A stretch of DNA of 34,891 bases from assembly GCA_030765135.1 (NCBI GenBank), contig JAVCDC010000117.1, positions 1-34,891 on the forward strand. The letters run 5' to 3'. The stretch is from Candidatus Tritonobacter lacicola (GTDB taxonomy: Bacteria > Auribacterota > Tritonobacteria > Tritonobacterales > Tritonobacteraceae). The notes under the pieces are model-generated. The model was given only the letters and a program-made list of their open reading frames with translations. It was not told where the DNA came from and did not search any database. Positions 24,875-32,267 of this stretch are shown one piece after another; position 1 is the stretch's first letter; each line of letters opens with the position of its first letter. The position numbers and the translations under genes were made by a program.

Positions 24875-25903
24875 ATGAAATCCATTCCTGACATCTCTGC
24901 TATTCAAAAAGTGGTGATACGTGTGCCGAACTGGATAGGGGATACGGTGATGGCCGTCCCCGCGGTCATGGCCCTCAGGGACATCCTGGGAGATGCGGAG
25001 CTCACCGTCCTCGCCCGCGCGCCTCTTTCTCTCCTGTGGGCGCACAATCCGGCCGTCGACTCCGTTTTCGGCCTTGCCGGCAAAGGAGTGAGGGAGGAAG
25101 CCGCTTTCCTGAAGGCGGGCGGCTACGACCTGACCGTTCTTCTCACGAACTCCTTCGGGACCGCCTTGTCGGCCTGGCTTGCCGGTGTCCCCGTCAGGCT
25201 GGGTTATACCTGCCACGGCAGAAGGATGTTGTTGAACCGCGGTGTACGTCGCGACGCCCGGGTCCGGTCCATGCACCAGGCGGAGCAGTACCTCAACCTC
25301 GTCGGCCATCTCGGCGCGATAGAAGGAGAAAAAGATGCGAGGGTATGGGCCGGCAGGAAGGCGGGACGGGAGGCCGACAGCATGCTTCGCGAAAGCGGCT
25401 ACGAAGAGGGTGGATTGACAGTCGGCCTGTGCCCGGGCGCCGCCTACGGGCCGGCCAAACGGTGGCCTGCGGGAAGGTTCACGGAGCTTGCTAATGCGCT
25501 CGTGAGGAAGAAGGGCGCACAGATCGTTATCTTTACCGGCGGGGAAGAGGTCGAGCTGGCTGCGGACGTTGCCAGGGGAATATTCGGCAGGAAGATAAAT
25601 CTAGGCGGGAGGACGGACCTGCTCGTTCTTGCGGCGGCTATGAAGAGATGCGATGTAGTCGTGAGCAACGATACCGGGACGATGCACCTGGCATCCGCAT
25701 CGGGAGTTCCCGTGGTCGGCATATTCGGTTCGACAGAGCCCGCTCGCACCTCACCCCTTGGAAAGCACGCAATCGTCAGGAGCCGCGTTCACTGTTCCCC
25801 ATGTTTCCGAAGGACGTGCAGGAAGGGGCTTAATTACGAATGCATGGAGAAGATCACGGTTGAGGAAGTCTATAAAGCCACCGTCGGCCTTATTACTAAA
25901 TGA
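24875..25903 (+). CDS. waaF: ADP-heptose:LPS heptosyltransferase II type (GT9)
   Basis: Transfers heptose from ADP-heptose to the inner LPS core at the cytoplasmic face. 342 residues with two Rossmann halves: N-terminal VVIRVPNWIGDTVMAVPAVMAL (about 12-33), C-terminal GLCPGAAYGPAKRWP (about 187-201), and the donor site SNDTGTMHLASASGVPVVGIFGST (about 266-289). The C-terminal CSPCFRRTCRKG is typical of WaaF rather than WaaC. AAGGA lies before the ATG. It stands alone, bracketed by two copies of the heptamer palindrome. Other core genes are not in the window. Confidence 0.9.
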   Translation: MKSIPDISAIQKVVIRVPNWIGDTVMAVPAVMALRDILGDAELTVLARAPLSLLWAHNPAVDSVFGLAGKGVREEAAFLKAGGYDLTVLLTNSFGTALSAWLAGVPVRLGYTCHGRRMLLNRGVRRDARVRSMHQAEQYLNLVGHLGAIEGEKDARVWAGRKAGREADSMLRESGYEEGGLTVGLCPGAAYGPAKRWPAGRFTELANALVRKKGAQIVIFTGGEEVELAADVARGIFGRKINLGGRTDLLVLAAAMKRCDVVVSNDTGTMHLASASGVPVVGIFGSTEPARTSPLGKHAIVRSRVHCSPCFRRTCRKGLNYECMEKITVEEVYKATVGLITK

Positions 25904-25915
25904 CGAAACCCGGGA

Positions 25916-26115
25916 ATAAGATACAAGATACAAATAAATAACAATGACCAATAACCAATCATCAAACAAACGCAAGTTTGACCTTGAAGAGAGATATTAT
26001 AGACGAATCGAATGAATACAAAAAAATATTTTCCTCTATAATCCGGAAAGCGGGTTAAGTTGGTTATTTGAATTTGGGTATTGTTTGGTTATTGTATCTT
26101 GTACCTTGGTTATTA
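25916..26115. repeat. ATACAAG heptamer palindrome after waaF, copy 2
   Basis: The left arm (25916-25969) runs ATACAAG, ATACAAA, TAAATAA, CAATGAC, CAATAAC, CAATCAT, CAAACAA. The right arm (26060-26115) has TTGGTTATTTG, ATTGTTTGGTTATTG, TATCTTG. Between them lie about 90 bp with no ORF. It mirrors copy 1 before waaF. Confidence 0.75.
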
Positions 26116-26125
26116 GTTTGTAGAT

Positions 26126-26497
26126 TTATCTTCTCTTTGCCCTTGCTCTATCCCTGGCTGCGCGAGCGCGCGCCCTGCCAGCCTGGGCCTTGGCCCTGGC
26201 CTCGACCTTCTTCTTCTGTGCCCTGGCCCTTACTTCCATCTTGATGGAGTTTCGGAGGCTCTTGATTTTGTTCTTCGCCGCCTTGACGTCCTTCTCTGAT
26301 TTGTAGCCGGGGATGTTAAGTTCCGCGGACCCCTCGGGGTCCATCCCGTAGCAGACAACCTCGCTGTGAATCGAGTAGAGGAGTGTGAAATCGAGATCCT
26401 GCAATATCTCCAGGGGGGCGCTGGGGACGAGCTTGTGCACCTCGTTGATTATGCTGGTTCTAGGTGGCGCTACGTAACCTTCCTTCTTCTTTACCAT
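26126..26497 (-). CDS. Unknown protein with Arg/Ala/Lys-rich tail
   Basis: 123 residues. The first about 75 (MVKKKEGYVAPPRTSI to ELNIPGY) form a small mixed domain that I do not recognise; the last about 45 are a very basic, low-complexity helix rich in ARAKAQ and RARAA steps, like the tails of histone-H1-like or nucleic-acid-binding proteins. This suggests DNA or RNA contact but proves nothing. AAGGAGAAGG lies seven bases before the ATG, so translation is well supported. It has no operon partner. The stop is ten bases from the heptamer array. Confidence 0.7.
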   Translation of the reverse strand: MVKKKEGYVAPPRTSIINEVHKLVPSAPLEILQDLDFTLLYSIHSEVVCYGMDPEGSAELNIPGYKSEKDVKAAKNKIKSLRNSIKMEVRARAQKKKVEARAKAQAGRARARAARDRARAKRR

Positions 26498-26687
26498 GAC
26501 CTTCTCCTTTGTTTTTTGCGCTCCATACTACCAAAACCGCCCCTCTCAATGTACAATAAAAAGCTAAAACTTTAATTAGTGAACATTCGTGTCCGTCAAT
26601 AAGCCGGATTTTCAATGATTCGTGGATTGATGTTTGTTTTGTTGTTATTCTTGAAAAAATGGCAAACGATTAAAAGGAGGGGAGAGC

Positions 26688-27746
26688 ATGAAGAAATTTT
26701 TAAGAATTTATATCGGGACGCTGGCTATCGTGTCCGTTCTGGCGCTTTCGGTGTGCGGGCATGCCGAGAAGATTCACCTGACGCCGGATGTTGCCTGGGC
26801 CAGGGCGGCGGAGGCCTACAGGTGTTGCACCCAGCAGGCGTATCTGAATGCCATGAGCCGTCTTCGCGAGCTGGCGAAGGACGAGAAGCCTGGCACGTGG
26901 TGCGTCGTCCTCGACGCGGACGAGACGGTTATCAGCAACGTCCGGTTTCAGGCCGAGCTACAGGCCTCGGGCGGTGACTTTACGAACGAGGGTTGGACGG
27001 ACTGGTGCAACAGGGCCGAGGCGACGCTTCTCCCGGGCGCCAAAAAGTTCTGCGCTCTTGCGAAGGAGCTCGGCGGAAAGGTCATAATCGTCACCAACCG
27101 CAAGGCGATAGTGAAGGACGCCACGCTCAAGAATTTAACGGCAATAGGCTTGCCGTACGACGTCTGCCTTGTCCGCGAGGGCCCGTACGCCAAGGACCGT
27201 AAGAAGGTCCTGCGCCGGGATGCCATCAAGAAGGGGACGATTGCGACGCTTCCAGAGGGGATGACATTGCCGCCGCTCAAAATCCTCATGCTCTGCGGCG
27301 ACCAGACGCACGATCTGTATAAGCACGAGGAGTCCTTCGATAGTATAAAGGATCGATTTGCAGCGGACCTCGTGATTATTCCGAACCCGATGTATGGCGA
27401 CTGGTACAAGAGCAGCGGTGCGTACATTGAATCTGAAAAGCCGTCGGCGGCGGCACCGTCGGAGGCCATCACCTGGAAAGAGGCGATGGGCAAAGTGGGG
27501 GAGAACGTCCTTGTCGAGGGAACGATCGTAAACGTCTATGTCCCCGACCGTGGACCGGCGAAGCTGAACTTCGACAAGAACTGGCGCGATAGCCTCACCG
27601 TGGCGGTTTTCGGTGCCGAGAAGTTCGGCGACCTGCGGTCTGGCTACTTGGATAAGAAGGTCCGTGTCTCCGGCATGGTGGATAAGTGGCAGGACTCGGT
27701 ACAGATCAAGGTGAGTGACCCCTCGCAGATACAGGTTATTGAGTAG
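26688..27746 (+). CDS. HAD acid phosphatase (class C type) fused to an OB-like domain
   Basis: 352 residues, exported (signal peptide about 1-26). Residues about 30-245 are a class B/C-type HAD phosphatase: nucleophile motif LDADET (D76, D78), Thr in IIVTNRK, and a late CGDQTHD acidic motif. Lipoprotein e(P4)/class C relatives dephosphorylate nucleotides outside the cytoplasm. No lipobox is present. Residues about 261-352 form a strand-rich module (VGENVLVEGTIVNVY ... LTVAVFG ... KKVRVSGMVDKWQDSVQIKV) like the OB folds of nucleic-acid-binding proteins; the pairing would tether the phosphatase to oligonucleotides or another ligand. AAGGAGGGG before the ATG. The last 11 bases overlap the convergent TPR gene. 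Confidence 0.82.
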   Translation: MKKFLRIYIGTLAIVSVLALSVCGHAEKIHLTPDVAWARAAEAYRCCTQQAYLNAMSRLRELAKDEKPGTWCVVLDADETVISNVRFQAELQASGGDFTNEGWTDWCNRAEATLLPGAKKFCALAKELGGKVIIVTNRKAIVKDATLKNLTAIGLPYDVCLVREGPYAKDRKKVLRRDAIKKGTIATLPEGMTLPPLKILMLCGDQTHDLYKHEESFDSIKDRFAADLVIIPNPMYGDWYKSSGAYIESEKPSAAAPSEAITWKEAMGKVGENVLVEGTIVNVYVPDRGPAKLNFDKNWRDSLTVAVFGAEKFGDLRSGYLDKKVRVSGMVDKWQDSVQIKVSDPSQIQVIE

Positions 27747-28125
27747 GGCTCTTCTTGCTTTTGAGGGCCGAGATGATCTCGGCATACCCGGCTGTCGACC
27801 GAAGTTCCTCGAGGTCCTCGTCCTTTTCCAGCCAGTCAAGGTCGTCGTAGCCGAGGGAGACGGCCTTATTGAGGGCCGCCAGGGCCTTTTCTTTACGGTC
27901 CGTCAGGGCGTAGCTGCAGGCGAGGTTGTAGTGAACGAGGGGATCGCCGGGCTTTAAACTGGAGAGGTGCTCGTCCATGGCTAGGCCCTCTTCGTAGCGC
28001 CCGACCCTTGTGTAGTCGTCAGCCAGGGGTATGAGGGCGGGCAGGAAATCGGGGTCTTCCTCCAGTATGCCCTCGTAGAAGGATATCTCGAATTCGAGGT
28101 CCCCCGCTTTTTCCTTCCTTTTCAT
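27736..28125 (-). CDS. TPR protein
   Basis: 129 residues with about two and a half tetratricopeptide repeats: FYEGILEEDPDFLPALIPLADDYTRVGRYEEG, HLSSLKPGDPLVHYNLACSYALTDRKEKALAALNKAV, then GYDDLDWLEKDEDLEEL. The last element resembles the TPR-end block of proteins where the C-terminal repeat is followed by a DPDF or LDW-type helix. No signal peptide; cytoplasmic. It converges on the phosphatase gene and shares 11 bases with it. The ribosome site is weak. Role: a binding scaffold; partner unknown. Confidence 0.8.
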   Translation of the reverse strand: MKRKEKAGDLEFEISFYEGILEEDPDFLPALIPLADDYTRVGRYEEGLAMDEHLSSLKPGDPLVHYNLACSYALTDRKEKALAALNKAVSLGYDDLDWLEKDEDLEELRSTAGYAEIISALKSKKSPTQ

Positions 28126-28253
28126 TTCACTGGCCTGTGACTATTCTAGTTATAAAGGGATACTTCGACAAGACTCAGGATAAACAAAAAGGGAGCAAGG
28201 AATAAAGATAATTGGAAGAGAGGCATATTTATGTATGCCGGGTTCAGGTTTAA

Positions 28254-29258
28254 ATGACGATTTCTAATATTGAACTTTTCCAGGAGTTAATGAAAGAGTG
28301 GCCGGGGAGTCGCGATATGGCCGAAAAGCTTCGCGGCGATGCCTCCGACAGGGAGTTTTACCGCCTCAGGGTTGAAGGAGCTGGTTCGGCTGTTCTGATG
28401 GTCCTTGCCGGGCCACACAGAGGAGGGGAGCTGCCGTTTATCAACATCGGGAATCACCTGGCCGCTATGGGGGTGAGTGTCCCGGAACTATACGCATATG
28501 ATGAGGAGAGGGGCCTGCTTCTCCTGGAGGATGCGGGGGATTTCACACTCCAGGACGAGCTGGCGGGCAAGGGAGATGAAGTATACAGGAAATATTACCG
28601 GATGGCGATAGACGAGCTTGGAAAAATCCACTATGACTCCGGGCGGGACAGCGAGAAGCACTGCGTTGCCTTCGATCTCCGCTTCAATGCGAAGAAGTTC
28701 ATGTGGGAGCTGGACTTCTTTATCGAGCATACGCTTCAGGGATACATGGGACTGGAGATCTGCCCCGCCGACCTGTCTTTGTTGAGGCAGATTCTCGCCC
28801 GGATTTGCGATTCTATTGCAGGCCTTCCAACCGTCCTCACGCACAGGGACTACCATTCGCGCAACCTCCTCGTGAGGAACGGACGGCTCGTTGTCGTGGA
28901 TTTCCAGGACGCACGTCTCGGGCCCTGCCAGTACGACCTGGCGAGCCTTCTCCGCGATTCGTACGTTGTCCTGGACGACGATACCCGCGACGAGATGATG
29001 GAACACTACATCTCGGTGAATGAGAGGAAGGAAGGTACGCCCGTTGACAGGCGGCGTTTTCGCGCGGACTTCGACCTCGTAAGCGTACAGAGGTGCCTCA
29101 AGGCCGCGGGGACGTTTGGCTACATGTACACGGTCAAGGGCAACGATTCCTACCTGAAGTATTTAAAGCCGGCGTTCGCCAACGTGAGAGAGATCATCGC
29201 CGCCAACCAAGAACTGGCTACTCTGGGAAAGCTACTTCTTAAGTATATAGATACATGA
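28254..29258 (+). CDS. amgK: Anomeric MurNAc/GlcNAc kinase-like (AmgK type)
   Basis: A choline/aminoglycoside-kinase-fold sugar kinase, best read as AmgK, which phosphorylates N-acetylmuramate at C1 in peptidoglycan recycling. 334 residues: a glycine/Asp-rich entry GDASDREFYRL (about 27-37), catalytic loop LTHRDYHSRNLL (about 197-208), and metal-binding VVDFQDARLGPCQYDLASLLRD (about 215-236). The DFQDA form with the following sequence is that of AmgK rather than of antibiotic kinases. The next gene encodes the matching MurU-type nucleotidyltransferase 59 bp downstream, as in Pseudomonas. The ribosome site before the ATG is weak. Confidence 0.83.
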   Translation: MTISNIELFQELMKEWPGSRDMAEKLRGDASDREFYRLRVEGAGSAVLMVLAGPHRGGELPFINIGNHLAAMGVSVPELYAYDEERGLLLLEDAGDFTLQDELAGKGDEVYRKYYRMAIDELGKIHYDSGRDSEKHCVAFDLRFNAKKFMWELDFFIEHTLQGYMGLEICPADLSLLRQILARICDSIAGLPTVLTHRDYHSRNLLVRNGRLVVVDFQDARLGPCQYDLASLLRDSYVVLDDDTRDEMMEHYISVNERKEGTPVDRRRFRADFDLVSVQRCLKAAGTFGYMYTVKGNDSYLKYLKPAFANVREIIAANQELATLGKLLLKYIDT

Positions 29259-29283
29259 TCTAATCGACCGGTGAAGATCGAGG

Positions 29284-29314
29284 ATAAATCCGCGAGCGAA
29301 ACGAGCTAATTTGT
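29284..29314. repeat. GCGAGCG hairpin at the murU start
   Basis: ATAAAT, GCGAGCG, then CGAGCTAATTT: a near copy of the third hairpin before queE (2145-2175). It ends three bases from the murU ATG and takes up the space where a ribosome site should be, which suggests an effect on translation. That effect is inference. Confidence 0.5.
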
Positions 29315-29317
29315 GTC

Positions 29318-30286
29318 ATGAAAGCGATGATTCTCTGTGCCGGATTCGGCGAGCGTTTGATGCCGTTGACGACGGAACTCCCCAAGCCCGCTTTCCCCCT
29401 GGCCAACCGCCCCTCGGTCTGGTACACGCTCAGGCTTCTGCGGTCCTGGGGGGTGGACAGCGTCATCGTAAACGCCCACCATCTTCCCGATGTTTTGACG
29501 GAGACCGTTCGCGCGTGCTTGCCGGCGGGGATGGAGGTGGAGTTCTCGATGGAGAAAGAGATTCTTGGTACCGGAGGGGGGCTGAGTAGAGTGCGCGGTT
29601 TCTTCCGCGATGATGAACCATTCATACTGATTAACGGAGACATACTGACGGACATGGACATTGCCGGGGCGGTCGAATTACACCTGGCGCGGGGAGCGGT
29701 TGTCACTATGGTCCTCTCCGCAGACTCCAGACGGAAGCAGCTCGGGGAGGTGAAAGTGGACCGCGAGGGTCGCGTCCGATCCATACTGGAGAGGCCCGAT
29801 AATTCCGGCGTTTTGAAGCCCGCGTTTTTCACCGGCATTCACGTCATGTCCCCACGCATATTCGATTATCTGGCGGACCGGCCACGCTCCTGCCTGGTGA
29901 GGGACTGCTATTGCAGGATGGTTGATGATGGGGAGAGGCTGTTCGGTTATTTCATGGATTCATACTGGAGTGACATCGGGACGCCACGGATGTACCTGGC
30001 GGCGAACTTTGACGTACTGGACGGTGCCTACTCTCCGCCGTTCGAGCTCCCCATGGAATCGGAGGAGCCGGCGTGGGCGACATTGGAGAAGCCCTTCCTC
30101 ATTGGCAAAGAGACGAGCCTCGGACGGGATGTACGGGTAGGGCCCAATGCTGTCGTGGGGGGCGGGGCCGTTCTGGAAGACGGCTGCGAGATCAGGGAGA
30201 GTGTCGTATGGCCGTGCGCGAGGGTTACCGCCGGCAGCAGCCTCGTGAGGGCTGTTATGGGTAGGACCACTATTCTAAAAATATAA
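29318..30286 (+). CDS. murU: MurNAc-1-phosphate uridylyltransferase-like (MurU type) with extra tail
   Basis: A sugar-1-phosphate nucleotidyltransferase that, with AmgK, would make UDP-MurNAc directly. 322 residues: signature CAGFGERLMPLTTELPKPAFP (about 7-27), NGDILTDMD (about 105-113, metal and sugar phosphate), GTGGGL near 86. MurU of Pseudomonas has about 220 residues; here about 90 extra form a linker and a left-handed beta-helix stretch of hexapeptides (LGRDVRVGPNAVVGGGAVLEDG), as in GlmU or GDP-mannose pyrophosphorylases. A mannose-1-phosphate or glucose-1-phosphate enzyme is the main alternative; the amgK neighbour tips the call. No ribosome site was seen. Confidence 0.75.
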   Translation: MKAMILCAGFGERLMPLTTELPKPAFPLANRPSVWYTLRLLRSWGVDSVIVNAHHLPDVLTETVRACLPAGMEVEFSMEKEILGTGGGLSRVRGFFRDDEPFILINGDILTDMDIAGAVELHLARGAVVTMVLSADSRRKQLGEVKVDREGRVRSILERPDNSGVLKPAFFTGIHVMSPRIFDYLADRPRSCLVRDCYCRMVDDGERLFGYFMDSYWSDIGTPRMYLAANFDVLDGAYSPPFELPMESEEPAWATLEKPFLIGKETSLGRDVRVGPNAVVGGGAVLEDGCEIRESVVWPCARVTAGSSLVRAVMGRTTILKI

Positions 30287-30316
30287 ACCGCAAAGGCGCG
30301 AAGGACGCAAAGGGAA
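30286..30316. repeat. CGCAAAG nonamer array
   Basis: AACCGCAAAGG, CGCGAAGGA, CGCAAAGGG: a single arm with a 9-bp word period beginning on the murU stop codon. No inverted partner is evident. Confidence 0.6.
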
Positions 30317-30327
30317 ATAGCATCTGA

Positions 30328-30456
30328 ATGACCCTGATTGGAATTGATTTAGAACTTGGATGGATGCTGTATACTATTGGCCAGATTGTCATTGAAGGAG
30401 CTGTTGCTGGAATTGTGCTCTGTCTATTATTATGCAGAAGCAAGCGGGCTAAGTGA
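30328..30456 (+). CDS. Possible 42-residue membrane microprotein
   Basis: An open frame from ATG 30328 to TGA 30456 gives 42 residues: a short acidic start, one hydrophobic stretch (about 11-35, LGWMLYTIGQ to AGIVLCLLLC) and a basic RSKRAK end, the form of a single-span microprotein with the tail in the cytoplasm. It ends three bases before the TIGR00725 gene, which lacks a good ribosome site and could be coupled to it. AAGGG is 12 bases upstream, so the ribosome site is poor. It could be chance. Confidence 0.4.
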   Translation: MTLIGIDLELGWMLYTIGQIVIEGAVAGIVLCLLLCRSKRAK

Positions 30457-30459
30457 TCT

Positions 30460-30945
30460 ATGGAGAAAAGGCGTATCATGATAGGCGTTATCGGCGCGAG
30501 CAGGGCGGATGACGAGGCCGTCGCCCTTGCTGAAGAAGTCGGCAGGGGGGTTGCCCGCGGCGGGGGTATTCTGGTCTGCGGCGGCCTCGGGGGAGTCATG
30601 GAGGCGGCGGCCCGGGGGGCCAAGGAGGAGGGCGGCGTAACCGTGGGGGTACTGCCCGGCCAGCGACGGGACCATGCCAACAAGTACATCGACATACCGA
30701 TAGTAACCGGCATGAGCTTCGCGCGGAACATAATCATCATCAGGTCGTCAAACGTGGTGATCGCGGTGAAGGGCGCGAGCGGGACGCTCTCGGAGATAGC
30801 GTATGCGCTCCAGCTCGACGTCCCGGTCGTGGGCCTTAAGACGTGGCGCCTTTCCGAGATAAGCGATATCGGGAAACGGATTCACGAGGAGGATGATCCA
30901 TCTTCGGCTGTCAGGAAGGCCTTCGAACTAGCGGGTTCGAAATAA
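30460..30945 (+). CDS. TIGR00725 family Rossmann-fold protein (LOG/MoCo-carrier-like)
   Basis: 161 residues of the LOG/lysine-decarboxylase-like Rossmann superfamily, in the small subgroup catalogued as TIGR00725; the biochemical role is not settled. Motifs: IGASRADDEAVALAEEVG (about 11-28), the nucleotide loop CGGLGGVMEAAARGA (about 40-54), a PGQRRDHAN region, and GASGTLSEIAYAL (about 108-120), where GT-x-x-E is the LOG signature. Soluble, cytoplasmic. The ATG follows the microprotein by three bases. Confidence 0.85.
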   Translation: MEKRRIMIGVIGASRADDEAVALAEEVGRGVARGGGILVCGGLGGVMEAAARGAKEEGGVTVGVLPGQRRDHANKYIDIPIVTGMSFARNIIIIRSSNVVIAVKGASGTLSEIAYALQLDVPVVGLKTWRLSEISDIGKRIHEEDDPSSAVRKAFELAGSK

Positions 30946-30959
30946 TAGGGGTTAATCAG

Positions 30960-30983
30960 TGTAATCCGTTAAATCCGTGGTTA
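30960..30983. repeat. AATCCGT nonamer array
   Basis: TAATCCGTT, AAATCCGTG, GTTA: a short arm of the CCGCGGATT family, 9-bp period, just after the TIGR00725 stop. Confidence 0.5.
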
Positions 30984-31020
30984 TTTTCGGCAATATTTTA
31001 ACAGTCAGCATGATAAGAAC

Positions 31021-31455
31021 ATGAAATCGGAGCTGGTAGAGGTGGTAATCAGGGAAGTAGTCCCTACTCCGGGCGGCTTCGCGGTCTTCCTTGGCAACCA
31101 CGAAAAGACGTTTGTGATATACGTTGACCACGACGTAGGGGCCGCCATTCTGATGTTCTACAAGTCTATCGCAAAGCCGCGGCCGCTGACCCACGATCTC
31201 ATAGGCTCCATCCTCACGGGACTCGAGGCGCGGGTTCACAAGGTGGTTATCAATGACCTGAAGGCCAACACCTTCTATGCCAGATTGATTCTCTCGGAGG
31301 AGAGCAGCGGGCGAAAGAGGATAGTGGAGATAGATGCGCGTCCGAGCGATTGTGTGGCCGTTGCCCTCCAGCAGGATGTCCCCATACTTGTTGCCAGGGG
31401 TGTCCTCGAAAAGGTCAAGGACGTGAGCGAAATGCTCGGCGGTGAGGAGCCTTAA
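31021..31455 (+). CDS. Bifunctional nuclease family protein (DUF151)
   Basis: 144 residues of PF02577. The family includes plant and archaeal-type bifunctional nucleases and many bacterial proteins of unclear substrate. Visible blocks: an N-terminal strand (VEVVIREVVPTPGGFAVFLG), the central RPLTHDLIGSILTGLEARVHKVVINDLKANTFYARLIL (about 60-97), and the acidic EIDARPSDCVAVALQQDVPILV (about 108-129) where the metal or active site is placed. Cytoplasmic. No clear ribosome site precedes the ATG; single gene. Confidence 0.85.
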   Translation: MKSELVEVVIREVVPTPGGFAVFLGNHEKTFVIYVDHDVGAAILMFYKSIAKPRPLTHDLIGSILTGLEARVHKVVINDLKANTFYARLILSEESSGRKRIVEIDARPSDCVAVALQQDVPILVARGVLEKVKDVSEMLGGEEP

Positions 31456-31511
31456 ATGTTGTCAATGGTGTAAGATTAAAAGTCTAAGGTAGTTGCTTGA
31501 TTTTGCCCGCG

Positions 31512-32198
31512 TTACGCTTCCAATTGTTTTACAGTGATGAACAGGATGATTGCCGCAGGCTTCATGGTCGTCTCTTTATCGCCGCCCAACTCCCTAAGCT
31601 TCGAAAGTATCTTTTCGGGTATTAGGTGGTCGGCAACAACGAGCGTATCACCGCTACAGAGGTAGGCTTTGGACTTGATGGAGTTTCGGAGCGTTATGGG
31701 ACGTATAGCGGGCTCAGTCAAGCTAATGTCGCATTCCAGTGCTAGTTGGACACCGGCTTTCCCCTCTTCTCTGTCCTTGAGCAAAATATGGAACCTACAG
31801 CCTACATCCCTATAGTCAAAGCTGGTGATTTTCTTTTTTTCACCTTCTGGCTTCCTAACGGTGGGGAGGGGAAGGTTTCTAAAAGACTTTATGGCTATTC
31901 CTTCATTATTGATTGCCACAAACGAACCTGAGTAATAGAGGCTAACATTGGCGTGTTTTTGCAGCTTCTTCACAGCCTTTCCGAAATCAAATTTTTTCAC
32001 CAAGCCGAGGTCAAGACCGGTATCTTCCCAGTCAATACCCGCAACTTCTGTGTCTGCTGGATACAGGCTCAATACGCGTAAGGTGAGAAGATACTGGCTC
32101 TCCCGTGCGGTCTCTTCTTTCTCCGCGTGAGATTGCACGGAAAGCAAGACGACGCACGAGAATAAAAGAACAAAACCACGAAGTAAATTCTTCCTCAT
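31512..32198 (-). CDS. Exported protein with secretin-like end
   Basis: 228 residues from ATG 32198; AAAGGAGG lies eight bases before it and rules out the longer reading. Signal peptide to about residue 25 (SHA). The C-terminal half has the strand pattern of a secretin core: GCRFHILLKDREEGKAGVQLALECDISLTEP, then a Ser/Arg stretch, then SGDTLVVADHLIPEK, comparable with the DG-x-TLVIGGL block of type II secretins. The protein is far too short to be a complete pore. It may be a remote relative that regulates or lines such a pore; the comparison is by eye. Confidence 0.6.
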   Translation of the reverse strand: MRKNLLRGFVLLFSCVVLLSVQSHAEKEETARESQYLLTLRVLSLYPADTEVAGIDWEDTGLDLGLVKKFDFGKAVKKLQKHANVSLYYSGSFVAINNEGIAIKSFRNLPLPTVRKPEGEKKKITSFDYRDVGCRFHILLKDREEGKAGVQLALECDISLTEPAIRPITLRNSIKSKAYLCSGDTLVVADHLIPEKILSKLRELGGDKETTMKPAAIILFITVKQLEA

Positions 32199-32267
32199 TG
32201 TGTCCTCCTTTTTCCATAGAACTTTTGACACTATCCCAAAAACCTTACCATTTTTATGATATGCATT

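Noticed and set aside
24705-26115. CRISPR array
   Set aside because: The repeats are 7-bp imperfect words with no unique spacers of constant length, and no cas gene is present.
28254-29258. Aminoglycoside resistance kinase
   Set aside because: The fold is shared, but the DFQDA region and the adjacent nucleotidyltransferase fit AmgK.
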